A DNA stretch of 35,779 bases from NCBI GenBank assembly GCA_007692585.1, contig REBU01000058.1, positions 1 through 35,779 on the forward strand, given 5' to 3'. Under the pieces are notes generated by a model, which ran no database searches, was not told the origin of the DNA, and saw only the letters and a program-made list of their open reading frames with translations. Source of the DNA: Paracoccaceae bacterium (GTDB taxonomy: Bacteria; Pseudomonadota; Alphaproteobacteria; Rhodobacterales; Rhodobacteraceae). The position numbers and the translations under genes were made by a program. Shown here in pieces: positions 15,487-23,872 of the stretch (positions are counted from its first letter, which is position 1; every line of letters starts with the position of its first letter).

Positions 15487-16077
15487 ATGCGGGTGCCGTT
15501 GGTTTTGTTGGGGTTTTCCCTGATTGCCATCGCTCTGGGCGGGCTGATGCCCGAGCTTGAGCTTGTCGCGATCTTCGGTGTGTTCACAGCGGCCGGCGCA
15601 GTCATCTTGCTGCTTGCCGCGCTCCTGCGCCTTGCATTGGCGCGCGTATCACCCGGCTTTGATTCTGAGCGCGATACTTCTCGCCCGGTAGTGGTGCTCG
15701 ACGGCTCAAATGTCATGCATTGGAAAGATGGCAAGCCCGATCTGCAGCCTGTGCGAGACGTGATCGCGGATCTGGCGCAGCGCGGCTATCGCGCGGGCGT
15801 CGTGTTCGACGCCAATGCAGGCTACAAACTTGAAGGGCGCTACCGCCACCATCAGGTTCTGGCGCGCCAATTGGGCTTGCCACAAAACCGTGTGATGGTT
15901 GTCAACAAAGGCGAAGTCGCAGATGAGATGGTGCTGCGCGTAGCGCAGGATTTCGGGGCGCGGGTGGTGTCGAATGACCGTTTTCGCGACTGGCGTGATG
16001 ATTTTCCGCAAGTGGCGGAACCGGGGTTCCTGATTTCAGGCCGCTACCGGCAAGGTGCTTTGCAGCTCGATTTGTAG
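15487..16077 (+). CDS. Membrane-anchored NYN/PIN-domain putative ribonuclease (Zc3h12a-like)
   Basis: The 196-residue protein has two hydrophobic segments at about residues 4-20 and 28-52, then a soluble domain from about 65. That domain reads VVVLDGSNVMHWKDGKPDL, AGVVFDANAGYKLEGRY, NKGEVADEMVLRVA and ARVVSNDRFRDWRDDFP. The spaced aspartates (D72, D108, D146, D164) fit the metal site of NYN/PIN nucleases, closest to the RNase_Zc3h12a group. So it is probably a membrane-tethered RNase facing the cytoplasm; target RNA unknown. The ATG at 15487 has GAGG 6 bases upstream; a GTG one codon earlier is possible. It stands alone between the clpB terminator and a convergent gene. Fold confidence is good; activity is untested inference. 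Confidence 0.85.
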   Translation: MRVPLVLLGFSLIAIALGGLMPELELVAIFGVFTAAGAVILLLAALLRLALARVSPGFDSERDTSRPVVVLDGSNVMHWKDGKPDLQPVRDVIADLAQRGYRAGVVFDANAGYKLEGRYRHHQVLARQLGLPQNRVMVVNKGEVADEMVLRVAQDFGARVVSNDRFRDWRDDFPQVAEPGFLISGRYRQGALQLDL

Positions 16078-16078
16078 A

Positions 16079-16111
16079 ACCCGGCGCCGCGCTAAGCGCG
16101 CGGCACCGGGT
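16079..16111. terminator. Hairpin between convergent NYN and ggt genes
   Basis: ACCCGG-C-GCCGCGC pairs with GCGCGGC-A-CCGGGT around a TAAGC loop, giving a 14-pair stem with one mismatch. It starts 2 bases after the NYN stop and ends 7 bases before the ggt stop. No clear T-tract is present on either strand, so it may act as a bidirectional terminator with help or just protect both 3' ends. Confidence 0.6.
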
Positions 16112-16117
16112 CTTGGG

Positions 16118-17908
16118 TTATTCTCCGATGGCGATGCCTTCGCGGCGTGGATCCGCGCCGCCGCGCAGGCCATCACCCAGCGAGATCGCATGCAGCCCGG
16201 AGGTCAGTGCGGTCACATTGGTCTGGAAACCCAGGTCCTGCAGCGGCTCCACGAGGTCCTCTGCCCATGTCCCGGCCTCGATCTGATAGGTGCCGAAGCT
16301 GTTGACCAGATGCGGCATGGACACAGCGTCCTGCACATCCATTCCCCAATCGAGATGGGCGATGATCGCTTGCGCCGTGTAGCCGATGATCGTGGCCCCA
16401 CCGGGGCTGCCGATGCTCAGCACAGGTTCCCCGTCACGCAGCACGATGGTCGGCGACATGGAGGAGCGCGGGCGCTTGCCGGGTTCGACGCGGTTGGCAA
16501 TCGGGTGACCACCGGCATGGGTGCGGAAGGAGAAATCGGTCAGCTCATTGTTCAGAAGCATCCCGCGTGTGAATATCCGCGAACCGAAACCGCTTTCAAT
16601 GGTGGTGGTCATCGACAAGACATTGCCATCCGCATCGACGATGGAAATATGCGAAGTCGCCGGCCGCTCGACCGTTCTATCGTCACCCCAGAGCAGCGCA
16701 TGTTCCCATTCCGGCTCACCTGCCGAGACTTCGGGCAGAGCATCATCGCCGCGCAGCAGGTCCGCCCGTGCCGCCAGATAATCGCGGTCGATCAGGCCCG
16801 CGACCGGCACCGGCACGAAATCGCTATCGGCGAGATAGCGGCCACGATCGGCGAAAGCGAGCCGTGTCGCATCACCCATCAGGCGGCGGGTTTCCACGCC
16901 TTGCGGATCCATCTCGCCCAGGTCGAAATTCTCCAGCTTGCCAAGGATCTGCGCAATGGCCACAGCGCCGGAGGAGGGCGGCCCCATTCCGCAGACATCC
17001 GCGCCGCGATAGCTTTGGCAGACAGCAGGGCGCTCGATGACTTCATAGCGTTCCAGATCGCGCATCGACAACAGGCCCGGGAGGGTCTCGGTGCGGGTCG
17101 CTGCGACGATATCGGCAGCGATCTCGCCCGTGTAGAAGGCGCTTACACCGCGCGCTGCGATCTGGCGCAGCGTGTCGGCATAGTCGGCGTTGACCAGCGT
17201 CGCCCCGGCCTCAAGCGGTGCGCCGTCGGGCAGGAAATACTCTGCTGTCGCGGAGAAGACCGCGAGGCTTTCGGCAGCAGAGGCGATTGATTCGGCCAGC
17301 CGGGTCGAGACTGTAAACCCGTCTTCGGCCAAGGTGATCGCTTCGGCGAACAGTCCGCCCCAATTGCTGCGGCCCCAGCGGCGATGGGCGTCTTCCATCA
17401 GGCGCGGCGTGCCGGGCGTGCCGACTGAACGGCCACTGACGACGGCATCCATGAAGGTCAGCGGCTCGCCGTTCTCATCCTGAAACAGGCGCGGATTGGC
17501 CGCCAGCGGCGCAGTTTCGCGCCCGTCCAGCGTGGTGATTTCGCCGGTTGCCGCATCATACCAGACGAGGAATGCGCCCCCGCCCATACCGGATGACTGC
17601 GGCTCGACCAGTCCCAGCACCGCCTGAACGGCGACCATGGCATCGGCCGCCGTGCCCCCGTCGCGCAACACGCGCGCGCCAGCGTCCACGGCCAGCGGGT
17701 GGGCCGCCGCGACCATCCATGTCTCGGCTTCGACGACGCGGCCCTCGGATTTGGCCTCGAGTGCTGCGACTGCGGCATCAGAAATCCCCTGAAAAGCCTG
17801 GGTGACCCCGGTTTCAGGCTCTGGCACGACAATGTCTGACGTCTGCTGCGCCGAGACTGGCAGCGCCAGTGCAAGGCCGATGGCCGTCGCGGAAATTGGT
17901 CGAAACAT
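16118..17908 (-). CDS. ggt: Gamma-glutamyltransferase (gamma-glutamyl hydrolase/transpeptidase), periplasmic
   Basis: GGT cleaves the gamma-glutamyl bond of glutathione and related peptides, transferring it to water or an amino acid. The 596-residue precursor begins with a Sec signal peptide (MFRPISATAIGLALALPVSA, cleavage after AQQ or near it). Early motifs are AAHPLAVDAGARVLRDGGTAADAMV and GMGGGAFLVWYD. Autocleavage is expected before Thr at about residue 418 in the sequence ATSHISIVDADGNVLSMT, making the small subunit. LLNNELTDFSF and RPRSSMSPTIVL match small-subunit motifs, and SIGSPGGATI the oxyanion-hole region. The start at 17908 has GGGGGA about 5 bases upstream. The gene is a single transcription unit, convergent with the NYN gene. 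Confidence 0.95.
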   Translation of the reverse strand: MFRPISATAIGLALALPVSAQQTSDIVVPEPETGVTQAFQGISDAAVAALEAKSEGRVVEAETWMVAAAHPLAVDAGARVLRDGGTAADAMVAVQAVLGLVEPQSSGMGGGAFLVWYDAATGEITTLDGRETAPLAANPRLFQDENGEPLTFMDAVVSGRSVGTPGTPRLMEDAHRRWGRSNWGGLFAEAITLAEDGFTVSTRLAESIASAAESLAVFSATAEYFLPDGAPLEAGATLVNADYADTLRQIAARGVSAFYTGEIAADIVAATRTETLPGLLSMRDLERYEVIERPAVCQSYRGADVCGMGPPSSGAVAIAQILGKLENFDLGEMDPQGVETRRLMGDATRLAFADRGRYLADSDFVPVPVAGLIDRDYLAARADLLRGDDALPEVSAGEPEWEHALLWGDDRTVERPATSHISIVDADGNVLSMTTTIESGFGSRIFTRGMLLNNELTDFSFRTHAGGHPIANRVEPGKRPRSSMSPTIVLRDGEPVLSIGSPGGATIIGYTAQAIIAHLDWGMDVQDAVSMPHLVNSFGTYQIEAGTWAEDLVEPLQDLGFQTNVTALTSGLHAISLGDGLRGGADPRREGIAIGE

Positions 17909-18062
17909 GGTGATCCCCCTGTTTTCGCAGGGCGCGCAAGGCTCAATCGGGTCGCGCGACTGCGGGATGATGCATTAAACTCTCGGATGTATGGTTAACA
18001 CATCAATAAATGTCAGCGCTGTCAATCATGCAGGTCGCGCGCTCCGGTTTCAGGCCCGGTGC

Positions 18063-18890
18063 TCAGTGCGACATCATGACCGGCAGCCGCGCATCCGTCA
18101 GAATATCCCGCGTCACCCCGCCCAGCAGGTCTTCCGTGAATTTGCTGTGCTCATACGCTCCCATCACCAGCATATCTGCGCCAAGCTCCGCGCTGGTATC
18201 GAGCAACATCTGCGTGATCCGCCGTCGTCCGGGCGCGCGTTGAACATGGTTTGCGGTGATGCCATGGCGCTGCAGATAGGCCATGATGTCGTCGCCTGCT
18301 TCGGGCTTTGGCTCGGGGTCTTTGGCGATGGTGACGAGTGTGATTTTTTCGACACCCCCGAACACATTGAGCAAATCCGACAGCGCCCGTGTTGCCGCGC
18401 GCTTGCCATCCCAGGCCAACGCAACATGGGCCGGTGCGCCTCCGGTGAAATCGTCAGGCACCGTTATGACGGGTCGGCCACCACGCAGGGCCACGATATC
18501 GGGGCGCACTTCAGCGTGTTCTCGTCCCACTTCTGCGGCATGGCGCGTCATTACCACCAGGTCATAGGCGCGGGCATGGCGGGGCAAGCTGAAAGATTCG
18601 ACCTCGTGCAGATCGATGAAACTGGCCTGATCAAGACTGCCGAGTGCGGCAACTTGCGCTTCGAATTCGTGCCGGATGCGGGCTGCGGCTTCATCCTCCC
18701 GCCCACTGAGCATGCGCGCGACGCCCTTGCTCAGGAAGGCCCGGTGGCGGCTCTCCAGCGGTAGTGGGCCGTGCCAGACGACCCCTGTGACATGCGCGCC
18801 ATCGCGCTGCTGCAATCGCAGCGCGAACCGCAAGGCGCTACAACTTGCCACGTCGCCTGAAAAGGCGACCAGAATGCTTCTCAATGCCAT
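18063..18890 (-). CDS. Universal stress protein, tandem UspA domains
   Basis: The 275-residue protein has two Usp domains, a form common in alphaproteobacteria. The N-terminal copy starts MALRSILVAFSGDVASCSALRFAL and is degenerate. The C-terminal copy begins near HVALAWDGKRAATRAL and ends with LVMGAYEHSKFTEDLLGGVTRDIL, which fits the ATP-binding G-2x-G-9x-S/T motif of UspFG-like proteins. Such proteins accumulate under energy stress or growth arrest; a precise role cannot be assigned. GGAGG lies about 9 bases before the start at 18890. I looked for an FNR-type TTGAT-N4-ATCAA box upstream and did not find one. It is monocistronic, between ggt and the transporter island. Confidence 0.9.
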   Translation of the reverse strand: MALRSILVAFSGDVASCSALRFALRLQQRDGAHVTGVVWHGPLPLESRHRAFLSKGVARMLSGREDEAAARIRHEFEAQVAALGSLDQASFIDLHEVESFSLPRHARAYDLVVMTRHAAEVGREHAEVRPDIVALRGGRPVITVPDDFTGGAPAHVALAWDGKRAATRALSDLLNVFGGVEKITLVTIAKDPEPKPEAGDDIMAYLQRHGITANHVQRAPGRRRITQMLLDTSAELGADMLVMGAYEHSKFTEDLLGGVTRDILTDARLPVMMSH

Positions 18891-19005
18891 GACGTCAATC
18901 CTCCCTCAGGCTGCCATGGCGAGCGGATGCCGCGCCAGACATGAGCGACACAAAACCCCAAGCTGCGGCATCAGGCAAGAGGGCGCGACGCGGTCTTCGC
19001 AATAT

Positions 19006-19057
19006 TGTTGCGTCTTGAGTATTACAATCTTTACAAATGTAAACTTGTGGCGCAACA
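19006..19057. promoter_or_regulatory. AT-rich control region with nested inverted repeats upstream of the TctCBA island
   Basis: TTTACA and TGTAAA form an inverted repeat with a 2-base spacer (19030-19043). Around it, TGTTGCG (19006-19012) and CGCAACA (19051-19057) form an outer 7-bp inverted repeat. The stretch is much richer in A and T than its surroundings and lies about 130-180 bases before the binding-protein start. It could be a promoter with an operator for a regulator encoded elsewhere. The rest of the gene-free interval 18891-19187 shows no gene. Confidence 0.45.
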
Positions 19058-19187
19058 GATTTTGCACATTAACACGAATGCAGTTGCCACAGGTCGCTCT
19101 CTTAATATTTCATGTGGTCAGCAGGCGGGGATTAATTCGGTTCCTTGGGAGCGCCTGTCACATCTGATCTGGGAGGAGATCGAGACC

Positions 19188-20156
19188 ATGGAAAAGAATT
19201 TGACACGACGTTCTGTCTTCGGCCTTGCCGCGGCGGCGAGCTTGGCACTGGCCGTACCCGCACAGGCTTCGGACTGGCAACCGAACCGGCCCGTGGAAAT
19301 GGTCATTATGGCCGGGCAGGGGGGCGGGGCGGATCGTTTGGCGCGGCTCTTCCAGTCCATCATCCAGCAAGAGCGGCTGGCGCGGATGCCCTTCATGCCG
19401 GTCAACAAAGGCGGCGGTTCCGGGGCCGAGGGCCTGCGCTACCTCAAGGACAACCACGGCAATCCGACCATTATCATGGCGACGCTCAACAGCTACTTCA
19501 CAACGCCGATTCAGACTGATCTCGGCGTGGATATCGAAGAATTCACACCGCTTGCACGCATGGCTGTGGACACCTTCGCGCTCTGGGTGAATGCTGATAG
19601 CGGGATCGAAACGCTCGATCAGTATATCGAAGCCGTCAAGGCCGCCGATGGTGCCTGGCGTATGGGCGGGACAGGCTCGGGACAGGAAGACAGCCTTGTG
19701 ACGGCACTTCTGGAGCGTGAGTTTGGCATTCGCCACACCTATGTCCCGATGGGCGGTGGCGGTGAAGTTGCGACCCAGCTGGCCGGGGGGCATATCGATT
19801 CGACTGTGAATAACCCGTCCGAAGCGATCAGCCTCTGGCAGGCCGGTCGTGTGCGCCCGATTGCCTTGCTGACGCCCGAACGGTTGGAAAGCATGCCCGG
19901 CGTTCCGACCTTCGCCGAGCTTGGCACACCGCTTGAATACTACATGCAGCGCAGCTTCGTGGCACCCGGTGGGCTGACTGAAGAACAGCAGACCTACTAT
20001 ATCGACCTGTTGCGCGCGCTGAGTGAAACCGAAGTCTGGCGGAATTACGCAGCCGAACAGGCGCTGATGACGGATTTCATCTATGGCGACGAGCTTCAGG
20101 CCTACTTCCTGAGCGAACGGGAAATGCACAGAGAACTTCTGGCCTCCATAGAATAA
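19188..20156 (+). CDS. tctC: Tripartite tricarboxylate transporter substrate-binding protein (TctC family)
   Basis: TctC-family proteins bind a carboxylate in the periplasm and deliver it to the TctAB membrane pair. The 322-residue precursor begins MEKNLTRRSVFGLAAAASLALAVPAQA. The TRRSVF motif before the hydrophobic stretch looks like a Tat signal, with cleavage after AQA. The mature part starts with SDWQPNRPVEMVIMAGQGGGADRLAR, the usual ligand-site opening, and later has GGGEVATQLAGGHIDSTVNNPSE and GVPTFAELG. The start at 19188 has GGAGGAG about 11 bases upstream; the frame continues further up without family similarity. First gene of tctC-tctB-tctA. The ligand is unknown; family members bind citrate, other carboxylates, or aromatic acids. 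Confidence 0.93.
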   Translation: MEKNLTRRSVFGLAAAASLALAVPAQASDWQPNRPVEMVIMAGQGGGADRLARLFQSIIQQERLARMPFMPVNKGGGSGAEGLRYLKDNHGNPTIIMATLNSYFTTPIQTDLGVDIEEFTPLARMAVDTFALWVNADSGIETLDQYIEAVKAADGAWRMGGTGSGQEDSLVTALLEREFGIRHTYVPMGGGGEVATQLAGGHIDSTVNNPSEAISLWQAGRVRPIALLTPERLESMPGVPTFAELGTPLEYYMQRSFVAPGGLTEEQQTYYIDLLRALSETEVWRNYAAEQALMTDFIYGDELQAYFLSEREMHRELLASIE

Positions 20157-20252
20157 GGGCCGCGCGCTCTCTCCAAGCCCTGACCTGAGCATGCCGGATG
20201 CAGCCTGATGCCGCATCCGGCCCCGTCGCGCCCTGCAAGGAGCCCTGTGTCC

Positions 20253-20759
20253 ATGATTAAATCCGTGATGAAACCTGAAAGTCTGATTGCTTTGGCCCTG
20301 ATGGGGTTCTCGGCTTATCTGATGTGGCATGCGACCGTGTTGCCGATCGGCTGGGACGGTGCGCGGGGGCCGGGCGGGGGCGCGTTTCCCTTCTGGCTTT
20401 CCATGATCATGTTCGTTGCTTCAAGCGGCATCTTCCTGCGCTCGGTTCTGGCGGGCGTGCGCCCGGCTGATCTGACACCATTCTTTGAGCCAGGTATGCT
20501 GGGGCAGGTGCTGGCGGTCGTCCTGGCGCTGGGCGTGACGATCCTGCTGATGCCGATCCTCGGGGCTTATGTGGCGATACCGTTGTTCATGCTCTGGTAT
20601 CTGCGTTTCTTCGGGCGCAACGGCTGGACTGTGTCGCTCTCGCTGACGCTGATCACGCCGGTTGTGCTGTTTTTCTTCTTCGAGGTGGCGCTTCTGATCC
20701 TGCTGCCAAAAGGGATCACCGAGCCTCTTTTCTTCCCGCTCTACGCAATGTTCTTCTGA
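20253..20759 (+). CDS. tctB: Tripartite tricarboxylate transporter small membrane subunit (TctB family)
   Basis: TctB is the small four-to-five-helix inner-membrane subunit of the transporter. The 168-residue protein has hydrophobic segments at ESLIALALMGFSAYLMW, FPFWLSMIMFVASSGIFL, VLAVVLALGVTILLMPILG, AYVAIPLFMLWYLRFFG and LITPVVLFFFFEVALLILLP. GARGPGGGAFPFWLS matches the family's first-loop motif (GPGxFP). I start it at ATG 20253 with AAGGAG about 10 bases upstream; frames continue upstream without similarity. It lies 96 bases after tctC and 13 bases before tctA, consistent with a single operon. Confidence 0.88.
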   Translation: MIKSVMKPESLIALALMGFSAYLMWHATVLPIGWDGARGPGGGAFPFWLSMIMFVASSGIFLRSVLAGVRPADLTPFFEPGMLGQVLAVVLALGVTILLMPILGAYVAIPLFMLWYLRFFGRNGWTVSLSLTLITPVVLFFFFEVALLILLPKGITEPLFFPLYAMFF

Positions 20760-20772
20760 AAGCGCCCCTCTC

Positions 20773-22281
20773 ATGGAAATCCTCTCACTTCTCGGCCAGG
20801 GTTTTGCAACCTCGCTGATGCCGCTCAATATCGGGATCGTCATAGTCGGCGTAACGCTGGGGCTGTTCATCGGCGCGATGCCGGGTCTTGGCTCGGTCAA
20901 TGGCGTGGCGATCGTGCTGCCGCTGACCTTCATCGTGCCGCCGGCTTCCGCGATCATCTTCCTTGCCGCGCTTTATTACGGCGCGATGTATGGCGGCGCG
21001 ATCAGCTCGATCCTGCTGGGCATACCCGGATCATCGACGGCTGTGGCCACCACCTTCGACGGACGCCCCATGGCGCAACAGGGCAAGGCAGGTCTCGCGC
21101 TGATCGCCGCGGCCGGCGCGAGCTTTGTGGGGGGCACGATCTCGGTGATCCTGTTCACACTTTTCGCAGCCCCCCTCGCGGATCTGGCGCTGAAATTCGG
21201 TCCGGCGGAGAATTTCGCGCTGGTGCTTCTGGCCTTCACGACCTTTGTTGGGCTGGGCGGGGATGACACGCTCAAGACCATCGTGATGATCTGTCTGGGG
21301 CTTGTGCTGTCGACCGTCGGGCTGGACCTGATCACAGGCCAGCCGCGCATGGTGTTCTTTGACATGCCGGGGTTTTATGCCGGGATTTCGTTTCTGGTGC
21401 TGGCCATCGGCGTCTATGGCATTGGCGAAGTGCTCTGGACACTCGAGAAATCGCGCGTGGCCCCCACGGTTACCACTGCCAAGGTGACCTATTCGGAACT
21501 GCGGTCGGCCTTCCGGACGCTGGCGCGGACATGGAAGACGATGAGCGTGGGCTCGGTGCTCGGCTTCTTCGTGGGTATGCTGCCCGCCGCAGGAGCGACG
21601 CCCGCTTCGCTGATGGCGTACGGGATTGCCAAGAGCACCTCGAAAGACCCCGACAGCTTCGGCAAGGGCAATATCGAAGGTGTCGTTGCGCCTGAAACTG
21701 CCAATAACGCCGCCTCGACAGGCTCACTCTTGCCGATGCTGTCGCTGGGCATTCCGGGCTCGCCCACCACGGCATTGTTGTTGGGGGGCATGGTGATGTG
21801 GGGGCTCACGCCAGGGCCGATGCTGTTTGCGGAACAGGCGGATTTCGTCTGGGGGCTGATTTCGTCGCTCTATACCGCCAATCTGGCGGCGGTGCTGATC
21901 AATCTTGCGCTGATCCCGCTCTTTGTCTGGGCGCTGAAAACCCCGTTCTCGGTGCTATGCACAGTGGTGCTGGTGCTGTGCATCGTGGGTGGTTTTGCCC
22001 CCGACCAGCGCATGCATGATGTCTGGCTGATCTTCGTGTTCGGGATTGTCGGCTATCTGCTGCGCAAGGCCGATTATCCGATGGCACCCTTGGTGCTGGC
22101 GCTTGTGCTCGGCCCGGTCATGGAGCAGAGTTTCCGCCAGGCCCTGATCGCGGCGCAAGGCGATGTGACCACTTTCGTCACCCGCCCGCTTTCGGGCACC
22201 TTCGTTGCGCTGGCTGCCGTCTTCTTCCTGCTGCCGCTTCTGTCAAAGCTGCGCAAGGCCCGTCAGGTGACTGCCAGCTGA
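20773..22281 (+). CDS. tctA: Tripartite tricarboxylate transporter large permease (TctA family)
   Basis: TctA is the large permease of the binding-protein-dependent secondary transporter, with about 12 membrane helices. The 502-residue protein has the signature loops GLFIGAMPGLGSVNGVAIVLPLTF near residues 35-60 and GAMYGGAISSILLGIPGSSTAVATTFDG near 75-100. A repeat of that arrangement in the second half reads GFFVGMLPAAGATPASLMAYGIAKS and ASTGSLLPMLSLGIPGSPTTALLLGG. The two-fold repeat is characteristic of the family. It follows tctB by 13 bases with only a weak ribosome site, suggesting translational coupling. The next gene starts 45 bases later. Confidence 0.95.
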   Translation: MEILSLLGQGFATSLMPLNIGIVIVGVTLGLFIGAMPGLGSVNGVAIVLPLTFIVPPASAIIFLAALYYGAMYGGAISSILLGIPGSSTAVATTFDGRPMAQQGKAGLALIAAAGASFVGGTISVILFTLFAAPLADLALKFGPAENFALVLLAFTTFVGLGGDDTLKTIVMICLGLVLSTVGLDLITGQPRMVFFDMPGFYAGISFLVLAIGVYGIGEVLWTLEKSRVAPTVTTAKVTYSELRSAFRTLARTWKTMSVGSVLGFFVGMLPAAGATPASLMAYGIAKSTSKDPDSFGKGNIEGVVAPETANNAASTGSLLPMLSLGIPGSPTTALLLGGMVMWGLTPGPMLFAEQADFVWGLISSLYTANLAAVLINLALIPLFVWALKTPFSVLCTVVLVLCIVGGFAPDQRMHDVWLIFVFGIVGYLLRKADYPMAPLVLALVLGPVMEQSFRQALIAAQGDVTTFVTRPLSGTFVALAAVFFLLPLLSKLRKARQVTAS

Positions 22282-22326
22282 CACCTTATTTGCGCTGATA
22301 CGATTTGTTTGAGAAAAGGAACCATC

Positions 22327-23868
22327 ATGTCCGATACCTTGCAAGCATTGCTCGCGTCCCATCCCGACGCGGCCCCGGCGCTTGGCGCGCCCGAGCGTCC
22401 CTGGCTGACCCATGGCGGGCTGCGCGCGCTGACGGGCGAGACCCTCGCCGCGCTGCATGAGGCCGGTGTGGGGCGCGGCGACCGCGTGGCGATCGTGCTG
22501 CCCAACGGGCCAGAGATGGCTTCGGCCTTTATCACCATCGCGCAAGGCGCGGTAACCGCACCATTGAACCCGGCCTACCGTGTCGATGAGTTCGATTTCT
22601 ATCTCGAAGACCTGAAGGCCAAGGCGATCGTGCTGCCTGAGGGGTATGATGGCCCTGCGCTGGAAGCGGCGGGGCGTCACAATCTGGTGGTGCTCAGGCT
22701 CGCGCATGACCCAAACACGCCAGCGGGCAGTTTCACACTGCGCGCGGAAGGCCGCGCCGGGGGCACAGCCGACACTTCCCCCGCGGACCCCGACGACATC
22801 GCTTTGATCCTGCATACATCCGGCACCACCTCGAGGCCCAAGATCGTGCCGTTGTTGCAGCGCAATGTCGCGGCGTCGGCGCGCCATATCGGGCAGGTGC
22901 TCGATCTTACGCCAGAAGATCGCTGCCTGAACGTGATGCCGCTCTTTCACATCCACGGACTGGTCGCGGCGATTTCGTCCTCGCTTGCGGCTGGTGCGTC
23001 GATCTGGTGCGCGCCGGGCTTTGACGCGCTGCGCTTTTTCGGTTGGCTCGATACGGCCAAGCCCACATGGTACACGGCCGTGCCGACGATGCATCAGGCG
23101 ATCCTGACCCGCGCCGGGCGCAATGCCGAAATCCTTGAGCGCACCAAGCTGCGCCTGATCCGCTCGTCCTCGGCCTCGCTGCCGCCGCAAGTGATGATCA
23201 AGCTGTCCGAGACCTTCAACGCGCCAGTGATTGAAAGCTACGGCATGACCGAGGCTGCGCATCAGATGACTTCCAACCCGCTGCCGCCGCGCGCGCAGAA
23301 ACCGGGCTCGGTGGGGGTCGCGGGTGGCCCCGAAGTGCGTGTGGCGCATGAGATCGAGGACAAGCTTTTACCGATGGATGCGACCGGCGAAGTGGTGATT
23401 TCCGGCCCCAATGTTACCCCCGGATATGAGGGCAACCCCGACGCCAACAAGAAGAGCTTCTTTGAGGCCGAGGGCAAGCGCTGGTTCCGTACAGGCGATC
23501 AGGGGGCCTTCGACGATGAGGGCTATCTGAACCTGACAGGCCGGCTGAAAGAAATCATCAATCGCGGAGGCGAGAAGGTCAGCCCGCTGGAGGTTGATGC
23601 CGTGCTGATGGATCACCCCGCCGTCGCGCAGGTCGTGACCTTCGCGCTGCCCCATCCCAAGCTTGGCGAGGAAGTGGCGGCTGCGGTCGTCCTGCGCGAA
23701 GGAGCGAGTGCCACGGATCGCGAGATCCGCGATTTCGCCGCGACCCGTCTTGCGGATTTCAAGGTGCCGCGCAAGGTGGTGGTGCTGGACGAGATCCCCA
23801 AAGGGGCAACAGGCAAGCTGCAGCGCATCGGGCTGGCCGAGAAGCTCGGTCTGGTGACGGAGGCGTGA
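22327..23868 (+). CDS. Acyl-CoA synthetase, oxalate-CoA ligase-like (AMP-forming)
   Basis: This 513-residue adenylate-forming enzyme activates a carboxylic acid to its CoA thioester. It has LHTSGTTSRPKIVPL (P-loop), SYGMTEAAHQMTSNPLPP (adenylate site), FRTGDQGAFDDEGYLNLTGRLKEIINRGGEKVSPLEV (hinge), and PKGATGKLQRIGL with the catalytic lysine. The TSGTTSRPK, TEAxHQM and NPAYRVDEFDFYLEDLKAKA blocks resemble the oxalyl-CoA synthetase group (plant AAE3, yeast Pcs60) more than fatty acid ligases; that is from memory. The start at 22327 has AAAGGA about 7 bases upstream. It is 45 bases after tctA, so its substrate may be what the transporter imports. No oxalyl-CoA decarboxylase or formyl-CoA transferase is in the window, so oxalate itself is unproven. 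Confidence 0.87.
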   Translation: MSDTLQALLASHPDAAPALGAPERPWLTHGGLRALTGETLAALHEAGVGRGDRVAIVLPNGPEMASAFITIAQGAVTAPLNPAYRVDEFDFYLEDLKAKAIVLPEGYDGPALEAAGRHNLVVLRLAHDPNTPAGSFTLRAEGRAGGTADTSPADPDDIALILHTSGTTSRPKIVPLLQRNVAASARHIGQVLDLTPEDRCLNVMPLFHIHGLVAAISSSLAAGASIWCAPGFDALRFFGWLDTAKPTWYTAVPTMHQAILTRAGRNAEILERTKLRLIRSSSASLPPQVMIKLSETFNAPVIESYGMTEAAHQMTSNPLPPRAQKPGSVGVAGGPEVRVAHEIEDKLLPMDATGEVVISGPNVTPGYEGNPDANKKSFFEAEGKRWFRTGDQGAFDDEGYLNLTGRLKEIINRGGEKVSPLEVDAVLMDHPAVAQVVTFALPHPKLGEEVAAAVVLREGASATDREIRDFAATRLADFKVPRKVVVLDEIPKGATGKLQRIGLAEKLGLVTEA

Positions 23869-23872
23869 GCGC

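Noticed and set aside
19005-19187. Extension of the tctC frame 61 codons upstream
   Set aside because: It would put a proper signal peptide in the middle of the protein and translate the AT-rich promoter-like region; a strong ribosome site precedes 19188.
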